64,000 bases of DNA. Source: RUG11237 sp045119215 (GTDB taxonomy: Bacteria > Bacillota > Clostridia > Lachnospirales > Lachnospiraceae). The stretch spans positions 1-64,000 of the forward strand of contig JBGVDD010000154.1 of assembly GCA_045119215.1 (NCBI GenBank), given 5' to 3'. Below are positions 17,883 to 27,072 of this stretch, piece after piece. Each line of letters opens with the position of its first letter. Position 1 is the first letter of the stretch. Below the pieces are notes generated by a model. The model made no database searches and had not been told where the DNA came from. It was given only the letters and a program-made list of their open reading frames with translations. A program made the translations under genes and the position numbers.

Positions 17883-18446
17883 TTAAGCCTCTTTTCCTGC
17901 TATAAACACATGCATATTGGTCTTATATTTTTTGTATTTCACAACTTCAAAAGATAGATTTTCCTCTTCTATAAAATCAAAATCCGTCTCCAGCGATGCT
18001 TCCACAATAATCATAGTATCTTCTTGCATCAAAGAAGAGTGATTTAAATAACGTAACACTTCTCTCTCGTATTCATGATTGTAGGGAGGATCCATGAATA
18101 TAATATCAAATCCTTTCTGCCCTTCCAATCGCTTCAGCGCAGTAAGATAATCTGTTTCCATTAGTTCTCCCCGCTCTCCAAGGTGAGTTGTCTTTAGATT
18201 ATCACGAATACATTTTGCAGCGGCCGGATTTTTTTCTACAAAACAGGCATAACGGGCGCCTCTGCTTAACGCCTCGATTCCAATTCCGCCACTTCCACTA
18301 AACAAATCCAAAAATCTGCAATCCGCCACATCGTACTGTATCATATTAAACAAGGTTTCCTTTAATCTGTCCTGGGTAGGACGGGTATCCTGTCCTTCCA
18401 CTGTTTTTAAGAGCAATCTTCTTGCACTTCCTGCTATGACTCTCAT
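17883..18446 (-). CDS. rsmD: 16S rRNA (guanine-966-N2)-methyltransferase
   Basis: SAM-dependent methylation of G966 in 16S rRNA. The 187-aa protein has the RsmD start (MRVIAGSARRLLLKT) with RPTQDRLKETLFN, SAM-binding motif LDLFSGSGGIGIEALSRGA near residues 45-63, and catalytic FMDPPYNHEY near 120. It sits directly between the topoisomerase A gene and coaD, so it is likely cotranscribed with both. Confidence 0.95.
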   Translation of the reverse strand: MRVIAGSARRLLLKTVEGQDTRPTQDRLKETLFNMIQYDVADCRFLDLFSGSGGIGIEALSRGARYACFVEKNPAAAKCIRDNLKTTHLGERGELMETDYLTALKRLEGQKGFDIIFMDPPYNHEYEREVLRYLNHSSLMQEDTMIIVEASLETDFDFIEEENLSFEVVKYKKYKTNMHVFIAGKEA

Positions 18447-18455
18447 TTTATCCTC

Positions 18456-20738
18456 CTAGCCCCTATACTTATTTCCCTTAGTTCCTCTTTTGGCTTTCTT
18501 TAATCTGGTAAGTGTAACCTCTTTTTCACCATAAGAGACAGTATAGGACTCATTTTCATCAAATATATAAGCATTTTCCACCAAATCTGCACCCTCCAGA
18601 GCAATTCCCTTTACCCCTACAGCGCCTCGTTTCATTTCCGAAACTTCTCTGGAGTCAAATCTCAAGAAGATTCCTTTTTGAGTCACCAGACAGATATTAT
18701 TGGTATTTTGGGGAATATCTGACACACTCATATCTTCTGTGATCAGAATCATGGACTCCTCTAAAATTTTTAAAACCTGATCCCCTTCTGACAGTTTTGT
18801 TGCTGCAATACTCCGCTTCGAAACATTAAACTCACTGCCCATAACCTTTTTCATCATACCATGCGCTGTGATAAAGATTAGATTTTTATCTTCCATATTC
18901 TTCACAGCCTGCACATATACAATCTCGTCTTCTGTACTGCTAAAGTTACTCAGATTATCCACCGGTGTTCCCTTATCACGCAGTTTTCCTGCTGGCAAAT
19001 CTAATACCTTGAGACTATGCATCATTCCAGCCTTTGTAAACATACAAATCTTGTCCGTATTCATGCAATAAAAAACATATTTATTTTCTCCGTCTACTGT
19101 CTCTTTATTTCTCTCATAGGTAGAAGTATCCATGGTCTTTGCATAGCCAAATCTGTCCATAACAAACACCACTTCCTGCTCTTCTATTTTCTTTTCTTCA
19201 TAAACTGCCTCTACACCGTTTTCAATTACAGTTTTCCTAGGCTTTGCGTATGCCTTCTTGATATCATCTAATTCCTTGCGTATTACCTTTGTCATAGATG
19301 CATTGTTATTGAGAATATCCTCATATTTTGCAATGTTTGCCAAGGTAGTCTCGTGTTCCTTCATTAAGGCATCGATTTCCAGACCAATCAATTTATACAA
19401 TCTCATGTCCAAAATTGCCTGTGCCTGACGTTCTGTAAACCTTAGTTTCGCTGCAGACTTCTGGGATGCCTTTGACTTGAAGTTAATATTTGCTGTATCA
19501 CCTTCCACCAGACAAGCCTTTGCCTGTTTAATATTTTTACTGCCTCGAAGGATTTCAATAATCAAATCAATCACGTCACAGGCTTTGATTAAGCCTTCCT
19601 GAATCTCTTTTTTCTCCAGTTCTTTTTCAAGCAATGTTCTATATTTTCTAGTGGTTACCTCATACTGAAAGTCCAGATGGTATTCAATCACCTGACGTAA
19701 TCCCATAGTTTCCGGCTTTCCATCTGCCACCGCTAACATATTCATTCCAAAGGTATCCTCTAGCTTTGTCTTCTTGTAAAGCATATTGATAATCTGCTGG
19801 GCATCCGCATTTTTCTTTAATTCTAGTACAATACGAATTCCCTCCTTGGAAGACTGATTTGAGATATCTACAATATCCGGTGCCTTTCTACTCTCTACCA
19901 GATTACCCACATCATTTAAAAATTTTCCGATATTGGCTCCAACCATGGTGTAAGGAATTTCTGTGATGACGATTTTGTCCTTTCCGCCCTTTCCATGCTC
20001 CACTTCCACCTTACCCCGGACTTTAATTTTACCCACACCGGTTTTGTAGATTTCAGGAAGTTCGTCTTTGTTTACAACAATCCCCCCTGTTGGGAAGTCT
20101 GGTCCTTGAATGTAGTGCATCAATTCCTCTGTGGTGATATCTGGATTTTTCAAAAATGCTTTCTCCGCCTCTATCAACTCTCCTAAATTGTGAGGAGGCA
20201 CAGAAGTAGCCATACCTACCGCAATTCCCTCCGCACCATTTAACAGGAAATTTGGTACCTTTACTGGCAATACCAAAGGCTCTCTCTCTGTCTCATCAAA
20301 GTTTGGTCCAAAATCCACCACATTTTTATCTAAATCTGCCAGATAAACTTCCTGGGTGATTTTCTCCAGACGGGCTTCCGTATAACGCATGGCCGCTGCC
20401 CCATCACCCTCAATAGAACCAAAGTTACCATGCCCCTGCACCAAAGGCTGACCTTTTTTAAAGTCCTGAGCCATAACAACCAAGGCTTCATATATGGAAC
20501 TGTCCCCATGGGGATGATACTTACCCATGGTATCACCAACAATACGCGCGCATTTTCGATAAGGCTTATCGTAACGAATGCCCAACTCATACATATCGTA
20601 CAGTGTTCTTCTTTGTACCGGCTTCAATCCATCCCGCACATCCGGCAATGCCCTTGCAACAATAACACTCATGGCATAGTCAATGTAGGATTTCTGCATA
20701 ATATCCGAATATTCTGTTTTTATAATCTGTTCTTCCAT
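18456..20738 (-). CDS. parC: DNA topoisomerase (ATP-hydrolysing) subunit A, topoisomerase IV ParC-like
   Basis: Cuts and rejoins the DNA duplex; with ParE it decatenates daughter chromosomes. The 760-aa protein has the winged-helix region with HPHGDSSIYE, the catalytic tyrosine at about residue 119 (AMRYTEARL), and a C-terminal beta-pinwheel of about 270 residues. The GyrA box (QRRGGKG) is not found, which favours a topoisomerase IV-like or second type II enzyme over gyrase. The quinolone-target positions are Ser80 and Glu84, the sensitive-type residues. The start is 16 bp from the parE stop. A GyrA identity is less likely but not excluded. Confidence 0.9.
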   Translation of the reverse strand: MEEQIIKTEYSDIMQKSYIDYAMSVIVARALPDVRDGLKPVQRRTLYDMYELGIRYDKPYRKCARIVGDTMGKYHPHGDSSIYEALVVMAQDFKKGQPLVQGHGNFGSIEGDGAAAMRYTEARLEKITQEVYLADLDKNVVDFGPNFDETEREPLVLPVKVPNFLLNGAEGIAVGMATSVPPHNLGELIEAEKAFLKNPDITTEELMHYIQGPDFPTGGIVVNKDELPEIYKTGVGKIKVRGKVEVEHGKGGKDKIVITEIPYTMVGANIGKFLNDVGNLVESRKAPDIVDISNQSSKEGIRIVLELKKNADAQQIINMLYKKTKLEDTFGMNMLAVADGKPETMGLRQVIEYHLDFQYEVTTRKYRTLLEKELEKKEIQEGLIKACDVIDLIIEILRGSKNIKQAKACLVEGDTANINFKSKASQKSAAKLRFTERQAQAILDMRLYKLIGLEIDALMKEHETTLANIAKYEDILNNNASMTKVIRKELDDIKKAYAKPRKTVIENGVEAVYEEKKIEEQEVVFVMDRFGYAKTMDTSTYERNKETVDGENKYVFYCMNTDKICMFTKAGMMHSLKVLDLPAGKLRDKGTPVDNLSNFSSTEDEIVYVQAVKNMEDKNLIFITAHGMMKKVMGSEFNVSKRSIAATKLSEGDQVLKILEESMILITEDMSVSDIPQNTNNICLVTQKGIFLRFDSREVSEMKRGAVGVKGIALEGADLVENAYIFDENESYTVSYGEKEVTLTRLKKAKRGTKGNKYRG

Positions 20739-20754
20739 CTTCCTCTACCATCCT

Positions 20755-22677
20755 CTATACGTCAAGTTCAGCATCCTGGGCATGCTGATAAATAAATGCT
20801 TTTCTCGGCGGAACCTCCGTTCCCATCAGCATTTCCGTAACTTCTGATGCCAGTCTTGCATCCTCTATTTCTACCTGTTTCAGCATTCTGGTCTCAGGAT
20901 TTAAGGTTGTCTCCCACAGCTGGTCTGCATCCATTTCTCCTAATCCTTTGTATCTTTGCAGGGTAAAATTCCCCTTGTGAGTCTTACGATATTTTTCTAA
21001 AGCCTTGTCATCATAAAGATATTCTTCCTCTCCCTTAGAAGGCATAGCCTTATAAAGTGGGGGCATGGCGATATAAACATGACCCTCAAAAATAAGTTCC
21101 GGCATAAATCGATAAAATAAGGTAAGCAAAAGTGTAGAGATATGTGCTCCATCCACGTCCGCATCTGCCATTATAATAATCTTGTCATAGCGAAGCTTGG
21201 TAATATCAAAGTCATTGCCGTACCCTTCCGAAAATCCACATCCAAAAGCATTTATCATGGTTTTGATTTCCGCATTGGCTAACACCTTATCCATACTTGC
21301 CTTCTCCACATTCAAAATCTTACCACGGATGGGAAGAATTGCCTGATATTCCCTGTTTCTTGCCGTCTTTGCCGAACCACCTGCCGAATCTCCCTCCACA
21401 ATAAAGATTTCGCATTTGGAAGCATCCTTACTTCCACAGTTTGCCAGTTTTCCATTGGAATCAAAGGAAAACTTTGGCTTACTCAACATATTAGTCTTTG
21501 CCTTTTCCTCTGTCTTTCGAATCTTTGCTGCCTTTTCTGCGCATCCAATCACACTTTTCAGTACCTCAAGATTCCTATCAAAAAATCTTGTAATTTCATC
21601 CCCAGCCACCTTGCTCACTGCCTTGGCTGCATCCTGATTGTCAAGCTTTGTCTTAGTCTGACCTTCGAATCTAGGGTCCGGATGTTTAATAGAAATCACT
21701 GCTGTCATCCCATTTCGAATATCTGCACCGGTAAAATTGGCATCTTTTTCTTTTAGGATTCCCAACTCCCTGGCATAGGAATTGATAATAGTGGTAAACA
21801 CCGTCTTAAATCCAGTCAAGTGGGCTCCACCTTCTGCGTTGTATATATTATTACAGAATCCCAAGATATTCTCGTGAAACTCATTTACATACTGAAATGC
21901 CACTTCTACCGTAATATTGTCACTTTCTCCTTTAAAATATACTACATCCGTCACAGCCTCACTCTTATGGTTAATATCTTTTACAAAACCTACGATTCCA
22001 TCCGGCTCGTGATATTCTACACGTTCCGGCTCAACTTGGCGCAAATCCTGAAAAATAATGGTAAGCTCCGGATTCAGATAGGCAGTTTCGTGAAGTCTTG
22101 ACTTAATTTCTTCTGCCTTGAACTTAGTCTTTTCAAAAATAGTATCATCCGGAAGGAAATTGATTGTAGTGCCCGTTTCCTTTGTCTTACCTATGGTTGG
22201 CAACAATCCATTTTCCAACGGGATTACAGGATTCCCTTTCTCATATCTGTCGTGATGTATCATCCCATCACGCTTAATCTGAATATCCAGGTAATTAGAT
22301 AAGGCGTTTACAACAGAAGAACCAACTCCATGAAGACCACCACTGGTTTTGTAAACAGAGTCATCGAACTTACCTCCCGCATGAAGGGTAGTGAACACCA
22401 AACGTTCTGCACTCATGCCTTTCTCATGCATATCTACCGGAATTCCCCGACCGTTATCACTAATGGTTGCAGAACCATCCTTCTCCAAGGTCACTTCAAT
22501 TTTGGAACAAAATCCTGCCAGATGCTCATCTACAGAATTGTCCACAATTTCATAAATCAAATGATTTAAACCTTTCGTTGTTGTACTTCCTATATACATT
22601 CCCGGACGTTTTCGAACTGCCTCCAAACCTTCCAGAACTGAAATATTCTGCGCATCATAAGTTACCTGTTTCGCCAT
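20755..22677 (-). CDS. parE: DNA topoisomerase (ATP-hydrolysing) subunit B, topoisomerase IV ParE-like
   Basis: ATPase subunit paired with the downstream A subunit. The 640-aa protein has the GHKL motifs EIVDNSVDEHLAG and DNGRGIPV, the GGLHGVGSSVVNALS loop, a TOPRIM acidic motif in EGDSAGGSAK, PIRGKILNVEKA and the MADADVDGAHI metal site. The RYKGLGEMDADQLWETT segment near the C-terminus is typical. Quinolone-determining region sequence appears normal. An AGGAAGG site precedes the ATG. It follows rsfS after a 65-bp gap with a strong hairpin (22711-22736). Confidence 0.92.
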   Translation of the reverse strand: MAKQVTYDAQNISVLEGLEAVRKRPGMYIGSTTTKGLNHLIYEIVDNSVDEHLAGFCSKIEVTLEKDGSATISDNGRGIPVDMHEKGMSAERLVFTTLHAGGKFDDSVYKTSGGLHGVGSSVVNALSNYLDIQIKRDGMIHHDRYEKGNPVIPLENGLLPTIGKTKETGTTINFLPDDTIFEKTKFKAEEIKSRLHETAYLNPELTIIFQDLRQVEPERVEYHEPDGIVGFVKDINHKSEAVTDVVYFKGESDNITVEVAFQYVNEFHENILGFCNNIYNAEGGAHLTGFKTVFTTIINSYARELGILKEKDANFTGADIRNGMTAVISIKHPDPRFEGQTKTKLDNQDAAKAVSKVAGDEITRFFDRNLEVLKSVIGCAEKAAKIRKTEEKAKTNMLSKPKFSFDSNGKLANCGSKDASKCEIFIVEGDSAGGSAKTARNREYQAILPIRGKILNVEKASMDKVLANAEIKTMINAFGCGFSEGYGNDFDITKLRYDKIIIMADADVDGAHISTLLLTLFYRFMPELIFEGHVYIAMPPLYKAMPSKGEEEYLYDDKALEKYRKTHKGNFTLQRYKGLGEMDADQLWETTLNPETRMLKQVEIEDARLASEVTEMLMGTEVPPRKAFIYQHAQDAELDV

Positions 22678-22710
22678 TTCTCATTACCTTCCTGTCATAT
22701 AATATGATAT

Positions 22711-22736
22711 GAGGGTCAAAAGGTGTTTTGACCCTC
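22711..22736. other. Strong hairpin between rsfS and parE
   Basis: GAGGGTCAAAA (22711-22721) and its exact complement (22726-22736) flank a 4-nt loop. No T-run follows on either strand, so it is not a normal intrinsic terminator. It could be an RNA-processing or stability element separating the ribosome-assembly genes from the topoisomerase pair. Confidence 0.5.
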
Positions 22737-22742
22737 ACTCCA

Positions 22743-23099
22743 CTATCTTACATCCTCTATGGACACTTCTTTTCCATCTCTCCAGATTCTTTCCAAATCA
22801 TAAAACAGTCTGTTTTCTTTGTCAAACACATGAACAATCACATCCGTATAATCCATAAGCACCCAGTTAGCTGCGTTATAACCTTCAATCTGCTTTGGTG
22901 TGTATCCAGCTTTTCCTAAAGTTTCCTCCACATTGTCAATCATAGCCTGCACCTGATTGGTGTTATTTCCGTTTGCTATGATAAAATAGTCCGCCAATAC
23001 TGACACGCCGCTGATATCGATAATCTTGATATCTTCCGCCTTCTTGTCTTCCAAAGCTTCAATCGCAAGCTTCGCCATTTTTTTTGAATTTTCGAACAT
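22743..23099 (-). CDS. rsfS: Ribosome silencing factor RsfS
   Basis: Binds ribosomal protein L14 and blocks subunit joining in slow growth. The 118-aa protein has the family features: AIEALEDKKAEDIKIIDISG, the ADYFIIANGNN segment, and the C-terminal WVLMDYTDVIVHVFDKENRLFYDLE, though only short parts are quoted here. It is the last gene of the obgE-yhbY-nadD-yqeK-rsfS block, 21 bp downstream of yqeK. Confidence 0.95.
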   Translation of the reverse strand: MFENSKKMAKLAIEALEDKKAEDIKIIDISGVSVLADYFIIANGNNTNQVQAMIDNVEETLGKAGYTPKQIEGYNAANWVLMDYTDVIVHVFDKENRLFYDLERIWRDGKEVSIEDVR

Positions 23100-23120
23100 T
23101 TTCCTTCCTCCATCTCTTTT

Positions 23121-23726
23121 TTATTCCATTCCCGTAATATCCGAAAGGTCAACCCTCTCCCTGTAATAATCATAAGTTTTCTGGGTCATGGGATCCACCT
23201 CTCCCTCAGAAGCATTTAAAAAATTCAAGGTATCTTTTAAAATCCATACCAGTGCCTTATCTAAATCTATGAATGCCATTTTACGTATCTGTAAAAGATT
23301 GGGCTGTTTTTTTCTCATAGGTTCAATATAATCTGCCACAAAAATAATCTTATCCAACAAAGACATATTGGGTTTTCCTGTGGTATGATTTAAAATTGCA
23401 CTGATAATCTCTTTATCTGTAATCCCATATTTATCCATAGCAAGAAAAGCTCCCAACTTTGCATGTAACAAAAAGGGATTCTTACGTTCTAAATCCGTGA
23501 TAGTAATATTATATTTCTCACACATCTGAATTTTTTTTGGATTCGGGATACACTTTGCACCGTCGTGGAGAAGCCCTGCTACTTGGGCCTGCTGTAGATT
23601 TATCTCATACCTCATAGCTAATGCCGCAGCTGTATATGCAACTCCAAGAGTGTGCTCGTAACGCTCCTCATCCAATTCTTTTTTTAACTTCTTCTGGTAT
23701 TCTGGAAAACAACCTGACTTAGACAT
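23121..23726 (-). CDS. yqeK: YqeK-type bis(5'-nucleosyl)-tetraphosphatase (HD domain)
   Basis: HD-superfamily hydrolase that splits diadenosine tetraphosphate to two ADP. In the 201-aa protein the HTLGVAYTAAALA histidine, the HD pair in GLLHDGAKC and a third histidine in ILNHTTGKPNM are in the family order; FVADYIEPMRK follows. I start at MSKSGCF because it has an AGGAGA site; an upstream in-frame extension lacks one. It sits between nadD and rsfS, its usual Firmicute location. Confidence 0.93.
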   Translation of the reverse strand: MSKSGCFPEYQKKLKKELDEERYEHTLGVAYTAAALAMRYEINLQQAQVAGLLHDGAKCIPNPKKIQMCEKYNITITDLERKNPFLLHAKLGAFLAMDKYGITDKEIISAILNHTTGKPNMSLLDKIIFVADYIEPMRKKQPNLLQIRKMAFIDLDKALVWILKDTLNFLNASEGEVDPMTQKTYDYYRERVDLSDITGME

Positions 23727-23768
23727 ATTTTTCTCCTTTCGGCACATACTCATACGCTTCCCTCATTT

Positions 23769-24380
23769 TCATTCACGGTACAGCTGATGTTTTTTTATAT
23801 AATGGTCTACCTCCACAGGCACATAGCGTAAAATGGATTTCCCCTGCTTCACCCGCTTGCGAATTTCACTTGAAGAAATCTCTATCTCCGGCATATCCAA
23901 AAATTCTATTTTTGCCTGATATTTCTTCTGTACTCTGGCAATTTCACGGGAAACCAGAATTCTATCCCAATCATCCCGCACAGCCACCAGTAAAGTGGCA
24001 AGCTGACAGATTTTCTCAGGATGTTTCCATGAATCAATAGAACACAGTGAATCTGCCCCCATAATAAAATAAAAATCTGTATCCGGATACTCCAATGTTA
24101 GTAATTCCAGAGTCTTATAGGTAAAATTTACCTCTTCCCGTTTCAACTCAAAATCAGAGGCTTTTAATCCCTTGGTATGAGAAATTCCTCTTTTCAACAT
24201 TTCCAGGCGGATACCACCATCCAGGACTTCTGCTGTTCTTTTATGAGGGGGCATACCATTGACCATCATCAGCACCGAATCCAACTGGAATGTTTCATAG
24301 GCATTCTTCGCAAGCTGTAAATGTCCAATATGCACCGGATTAAAAGTACCACCTAAAATTCCTATTTTCTTCCGACTCAT
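23769..24380 (-). CDS. nadD: Nicotinate-nucleotide adenylyltransferase
   Basis: Adenylates nicotinate mononucleotide on the way to NAD. The 203-aa protein has GGTFNPVHIGHLQLA at residues 10-24 with the (H/T)xGH nucleotidyltransferase motif, the mid-region YFIMGADSL, and C-terminal SSSEIRKRV, the ISSxxIR motif. An AAGGGGGG site precedes the ATG. Neighbours yhbY and yqeK match the standard cluster. Confidence 0.95.
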   Translation of the reverse strand: MSRKKIGILGGTFNPVHIGHLQLAKNAYETFQLDSVLMMVNGMPPHKRTAEVLDGGIRLEMLKRGISHTKGLKASDFELKREEVNFTYKTLELLTLEYPDTDFYFIMGADSLCSIDSWKHPEKICQLATLLVAVRDDWDRILVSREIARVQKKYQAKIEFLDMPEIEISSSEIRKRVKQGKSILRYVPVEVDHYIKKHQLYRE

Positions 24381-24399
24381 AATACCCCCCTTTTACTTC

Positions 24400-24693
24400 T
24401 TATAAAGGAAGATTAATCTTCTTTTTATTATCCTTGCCTTCTCTGTAAAGGATAATCTTCTTTCCAATCACCATTACCACTTCTGAACGAGTACGCTCTG
24501 CTACAATACTGGCAATTTCCTTTGGATCATCAAAGCAGTTTTTTAACACACTGATTTTAATTAACTCTCTTGCAGTGATAGCTTCATCAATTGCCTTGGT
24601 AAGCTCTGGTGTCAAGCTGGATTTTCCAACCTGGAAGATTGGGTCCATATTGCTTGCAAGACTTTTTAAATACGCTCTTTGTTTACTGGTCAT
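24400..24693 (-). CDS. yhbY: Ribosome assembly RNA-binding protein YhbY (CRM domain)
   Basis: A 97-aa CRM-domain protein associated with pre-50S particles. It starts MTSKQRAYLKSLASNMDPI and includes the family's QVGKSSLTPEL segment and a GxxG-like loop region near ELIKISVLKN. An AGGAGG site lies at good distance. It is 9 bp downstream of obgE, as in many Firmicutes. Confidence 0.94.
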   Translation of the reverse strand: MTSKQRAYLKSLASNMDPIFQVGKSSLTPELTKAIDEAITARELIKISVLKNCFDDPKEIASIVAERTRSEVVMVIGKKIILYREGKDNKKKINLPL

Positions 24694-24702
24694 ATTTTCC
24701 TC

Positions 24703-26010
24703 CTACTTATAATAATCAAATTCTAAACTATACATACGAACGGTATCTCCTTCTGTAATTCCTGCCGCCTCCAGTTTATCTAACACTCCCTGTTCTTTTA
24801 AGAACTTCTGGAAGAAGGCAAATCCTTTTTCTGATTCTAAGTTGGTATAACCTAACATCTTCTCAATCTTTGGTCCCTCTACCAAATATACGTCATCCTG
24901 CGCATAGTACTCTACGGTATATCCATCACCGTCATATTCATTTCCAGATGACAGTTCTTCTTCTGGGAAATATTCCTGTTCAAAAATCACCGGCTCCACC
25001 TGGTTTTCTTCCAGGATAGAGCTTACATAATACAGAAGTTCTTTTAATCCTTCTCCTGACACTGCAGAAATCGGAAAAACCTTCACTCCCTGTGGTTCAA
25101 ATTCTTTTCGAATCCTGTCTACGGGATTTTCCTCTCCTTCTTCTGTATAAATGCAATCTATTTTATTTGCTGCAATAACCTGTGGCCGTTTTGCCAACTC
25201 TTCATTATAATTTTCCAGTTCTTTGTTGATGGCATAAATATCTTCAATAGGGTCTCTTCCCTCAGTAGAGGCCGCATCCACCAGATGAATCATGATACCT
25301 GTACGCTCAATATGACGCAAAAATTCATGTCCTAAGCCCACACCCTCAGAGGCCCCTTCAATAAGTCCTGGGATGTCCGCAATAACAAAGCCTCTGGCAT
25401 CATCTAAATCCACCACACCTAAGTTTGGATGGATGGTGGTAAAATGATAGTTGGCAATCTTTGGTCTTGCGTTGGTAACTCTGGATAGCAACGTAGACTT
25501 ACCTACATTTGGAAATCCAATCAAACCAACATCAGCAATTACTTTCAATTCCAATTTTAAATTCAATTCCTTGGCCGGCTGACCTGGCTGAGCATACTTT
25601 GGTGCCTGCATAGTAGAGGTGGCAAAATGCTGATTTCCAAGTCCACCTTTTCCTCCGGTAAGAATACGAAATTCTTTTTTTGCATCCGACATATCCACGA
25701 TAACCTTGTCGCTTTCCAATTCCTTGATTACAGTACCTAATGGCACCTTAATATATATATCTTCACCATCTTTTCCTCGACAGTTACGCTTTCCTCCTAC
25801 TGCTCCGTCACCGGCGCAATATTTTCGAATATGACGGAAATCTGAAAGGGTATTCAAGCCTTCATCTACAATAAAGATAACATCTCCGCCATGACCACCG
25901 TCACCACCGTCTGGTCCACCGTTAGGTACATATTTTTCACGTCTAAAGCTTACGTGACCGTCGCCTCCCTTGCCGGAACGCACATAAATTTTGGCATGAT
26001 CCGCAAACAT
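24703..26010 (-). CDS. obgE: GTPase ObgE/CgtA, with C-terminal OCT domain
   Basis: Essential ribosome-associated GTPase linking 50S assembly, stress and (in spore formers) sporulation. The 435-aa protein has the glycine-rich Obg fold (residues 1-157, with GGDGGHGGDVIF), G1 GFPNVGKSTLL, G3 DIPGLIEGAS, G4 NKID and G5 SAVSGEG. A C-terminal OCT domain occupies about residues 350-430, typical of Gram-positive Obg. A GGAGG site precedes the ATG. The rpmA terminator at 26054-26086 lies just upstream, so obgE either depends on read-through or has its own, unseen promoter. Confidence 0.97.
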   Translation of the reverse strand: MFADHAKIYVRSGKGGDGHVSFRREKYVPNGGPDGGDGGHGGDVIFIVDEGLNTLSDFRHIRKYCAGDGAVGGKRNCRGKDGEDIYIKVPLGTVIKELESDKVIVDMSDAKKEFRILTGGKGGLGNQHFATSTMQAPKYAQPGQPAKELNLKLELKVIADVGLIGFPNVGKSTLLSRVTNARPKIANYHFTTIHPNLGVVDLDDARGFVIADIPGLIEGASEGVGLGHEFLRHIERTGIMIHLVDAASTEGRDPIEDIYAINKELENYNEELAKRPQVIAANKIDCIYTEEGEENPVDRIRKEFEPQGVKVFPISAVSGEGLKELLYYVSSILEENQVEPVIFEQEYFPEEELSSGNEYDGDGYTVEYYAQDDVYLVEGPKIEKMLGYTNLESEKGFAFFQKFLKEQGVLDKLEAAGITEGDTVRMYSLEFDYYK

Positions 26011-26053
26011 ATTTTACCTCCGTCTTTCTAAAATTATGATTTACATTATTTTC

Positions 26054-26086
26054 CAAAAAGAGCTCCAAACAAACGTTTGAAGCTCT
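26054..26086 (-). terminator. Intrinsic terminator after rpmA
   Basis: On the minus strand a 12-bp stem (26075-26086 with 26059-26070, one G-U pair) and a 4-nt loop are followed by TTTTT. It separates the rplU-prp-rpmA operon from obgE. Confidence 0.8.
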
Positions 26087-26109
26087 CATATCCTATCTCA
26101 TAGGAACAA

Positions 26110-26394
26110 TTATTTCTCAACTGGGTAAACAGAAGCCTGCTTCTTGTCTCTACCTTTTCTTTCGAAACGAAGAACACCATCTGTTAAAGCGAATAAAGTA
26201 TCATCTCCACCGATACCTACGTTAGTACCTGGATGAATCTTTGTTCCACGCTGTCTGTAAAGAATGTTACCAGCCTTAACGAACTGTCCGTCTGCTCTCT
26301 TTGCTCCTAATCTCTTTGATTCAGAGTCTCTACCGTTCTTAGTAGAACCAACTCCTTTTTTATGAGCAAAAAACTGAAGGTCCATTTTCATCAT
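26110..26394 (-). CDS. rpmA: Ribosomal protein L27 with Prp-cleaved N-terminal extension
   Basis: Large-subunit protein whose N-terminus reaches the peptidyl transferase centre. As in other Firmicutes it is made with a leader, here MMKMDLQFF, before AHKKGVGST. Removal by the Prp protease exposes the mature AHKK end known from E. coli. I chose the ATG giving the usual 9-residue leader; an ATG two codons upstream (26400) overlaps the prp stop and is 4 nt from the AGGAGG site, so either start is possible. Total length is 94 or 96 aa. Confidence 0.95.
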   Translation of the reverse strand: MMKMDLQFFAHKKGVGSTKNGRDSESKRLGAKRADGQFVKAGNILYRQRGTKIHPGTNVGIGGDDTLFALTDGVLRFERKGRDKKQASVYPVEK

Positions 26395-26399
26395 TGTCA

Positions 26400-26741
26400 T
26401 TACACCTCCTTGAAAGTTAATAGTAAGTACGACTCATCCGATGTCTCACTTAAAGACTCCCGAATGGATTCCAGACCAAGAATCATAGTATCAATTAAAA
26501 GGGTTGCCTCCGCACTGGGTTCAGAGTGGAACATAAACTCTATAAAGCCTTTCTCCTCTTCCGATTCCCCTTTAAACTTGTCATAAGTAAACTTCTCAAT
26601 AGCATTGATAGTATTTATCACAAGAATAGACACGGCTGAACAAACGATATCATGTCCGTGCTCTGCATATCCGGCATGTCCTTCACACTGAAATCCTACA
26701 TATTCTTCTTCCTGGTTTTTGTAGATTGTTATTTTAATCAT
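26400..26741 (-). CDS. prp: Ribosomal-processing cysteine protease Prp
   Basis: Cleaves the L27 leader. The 113-aa protein has the catalytic pair at the expected positions, His22 (CEGHAGYAEHG) and Cys34 (DIVCSAVS), in the family's GHAGYAE-HDIVCSAVS context. The gene lies between rplU and rpmA, the conserved arrangement that places the protease with its substrate. Its stop overlaps the potential upstream ATG of rpmA. Confidence 0.94.
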   Translation of the reverse strand: MIKITIYKNQEEEYVGFQCEGHAGYAEHGHDIVCSAVSILVINTINAIEKFTYDKFKGESEEEKGFIEFMFHSEPSAEATLLIDTMILGLESIRESLSETSDESYLLLTFKEV

Positions 26742-26763
26742 TTTCCCTTATTTACATACAAAA

Positions 26764-27072
26764 TTAAGCATTAATTTTTTCGATCTTAACTTCTGTGTAT
26801 GCTTGTCTATGACCCTGCTTTTTGTGGTAGCCAGATTTTCTCTTGTACTTGTAAACGATGACTTTCTTACCTTTTCCTTCGCCTACAACAGAAGCTTCAA
26901 CGGTTGCACCTGCAACTGTTGGATTTCCAACTACAAGCTTATCATTGCTTACTGCAAGAACCTGATCAAATGTGAACTTAGCACCTGCTTCGGTATCTAA
27001 TTTTTCAACTCTGATTACGTCTCCTTCAGCAACCTTATACTGCTTTCCACCTGTTGCGATAATTGCGTACAT
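26764..27072 (-). CDS. rplU: Ribosomal protein L21
   Basis: Large-subunit rRNA-binding protein of 102 aa, beginning MYAIIATGGKQYKV and ending with the KRKSGYHKKQGHRQAYTEVKI-type tail typical of L21 (quoted in part). The ATG has an ideal AGGAGGTG site; the in-frame extension of 25 codons upstream is leader RNA. It is first in the rplU-prp-rpmA operon, behind a consensus promoter at 27156-27184. Confidence 0.96.
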   Translation of the reverse strand: MYAIIATGGKQYKVAEGDVIRVEKLDTEAGAKFTFDQVLAVSNDKLVVGNPTVAGATVEASVVGEGKGKKVIVYKYKRKSGYHKKQGHRQAYTEVKIEKINA

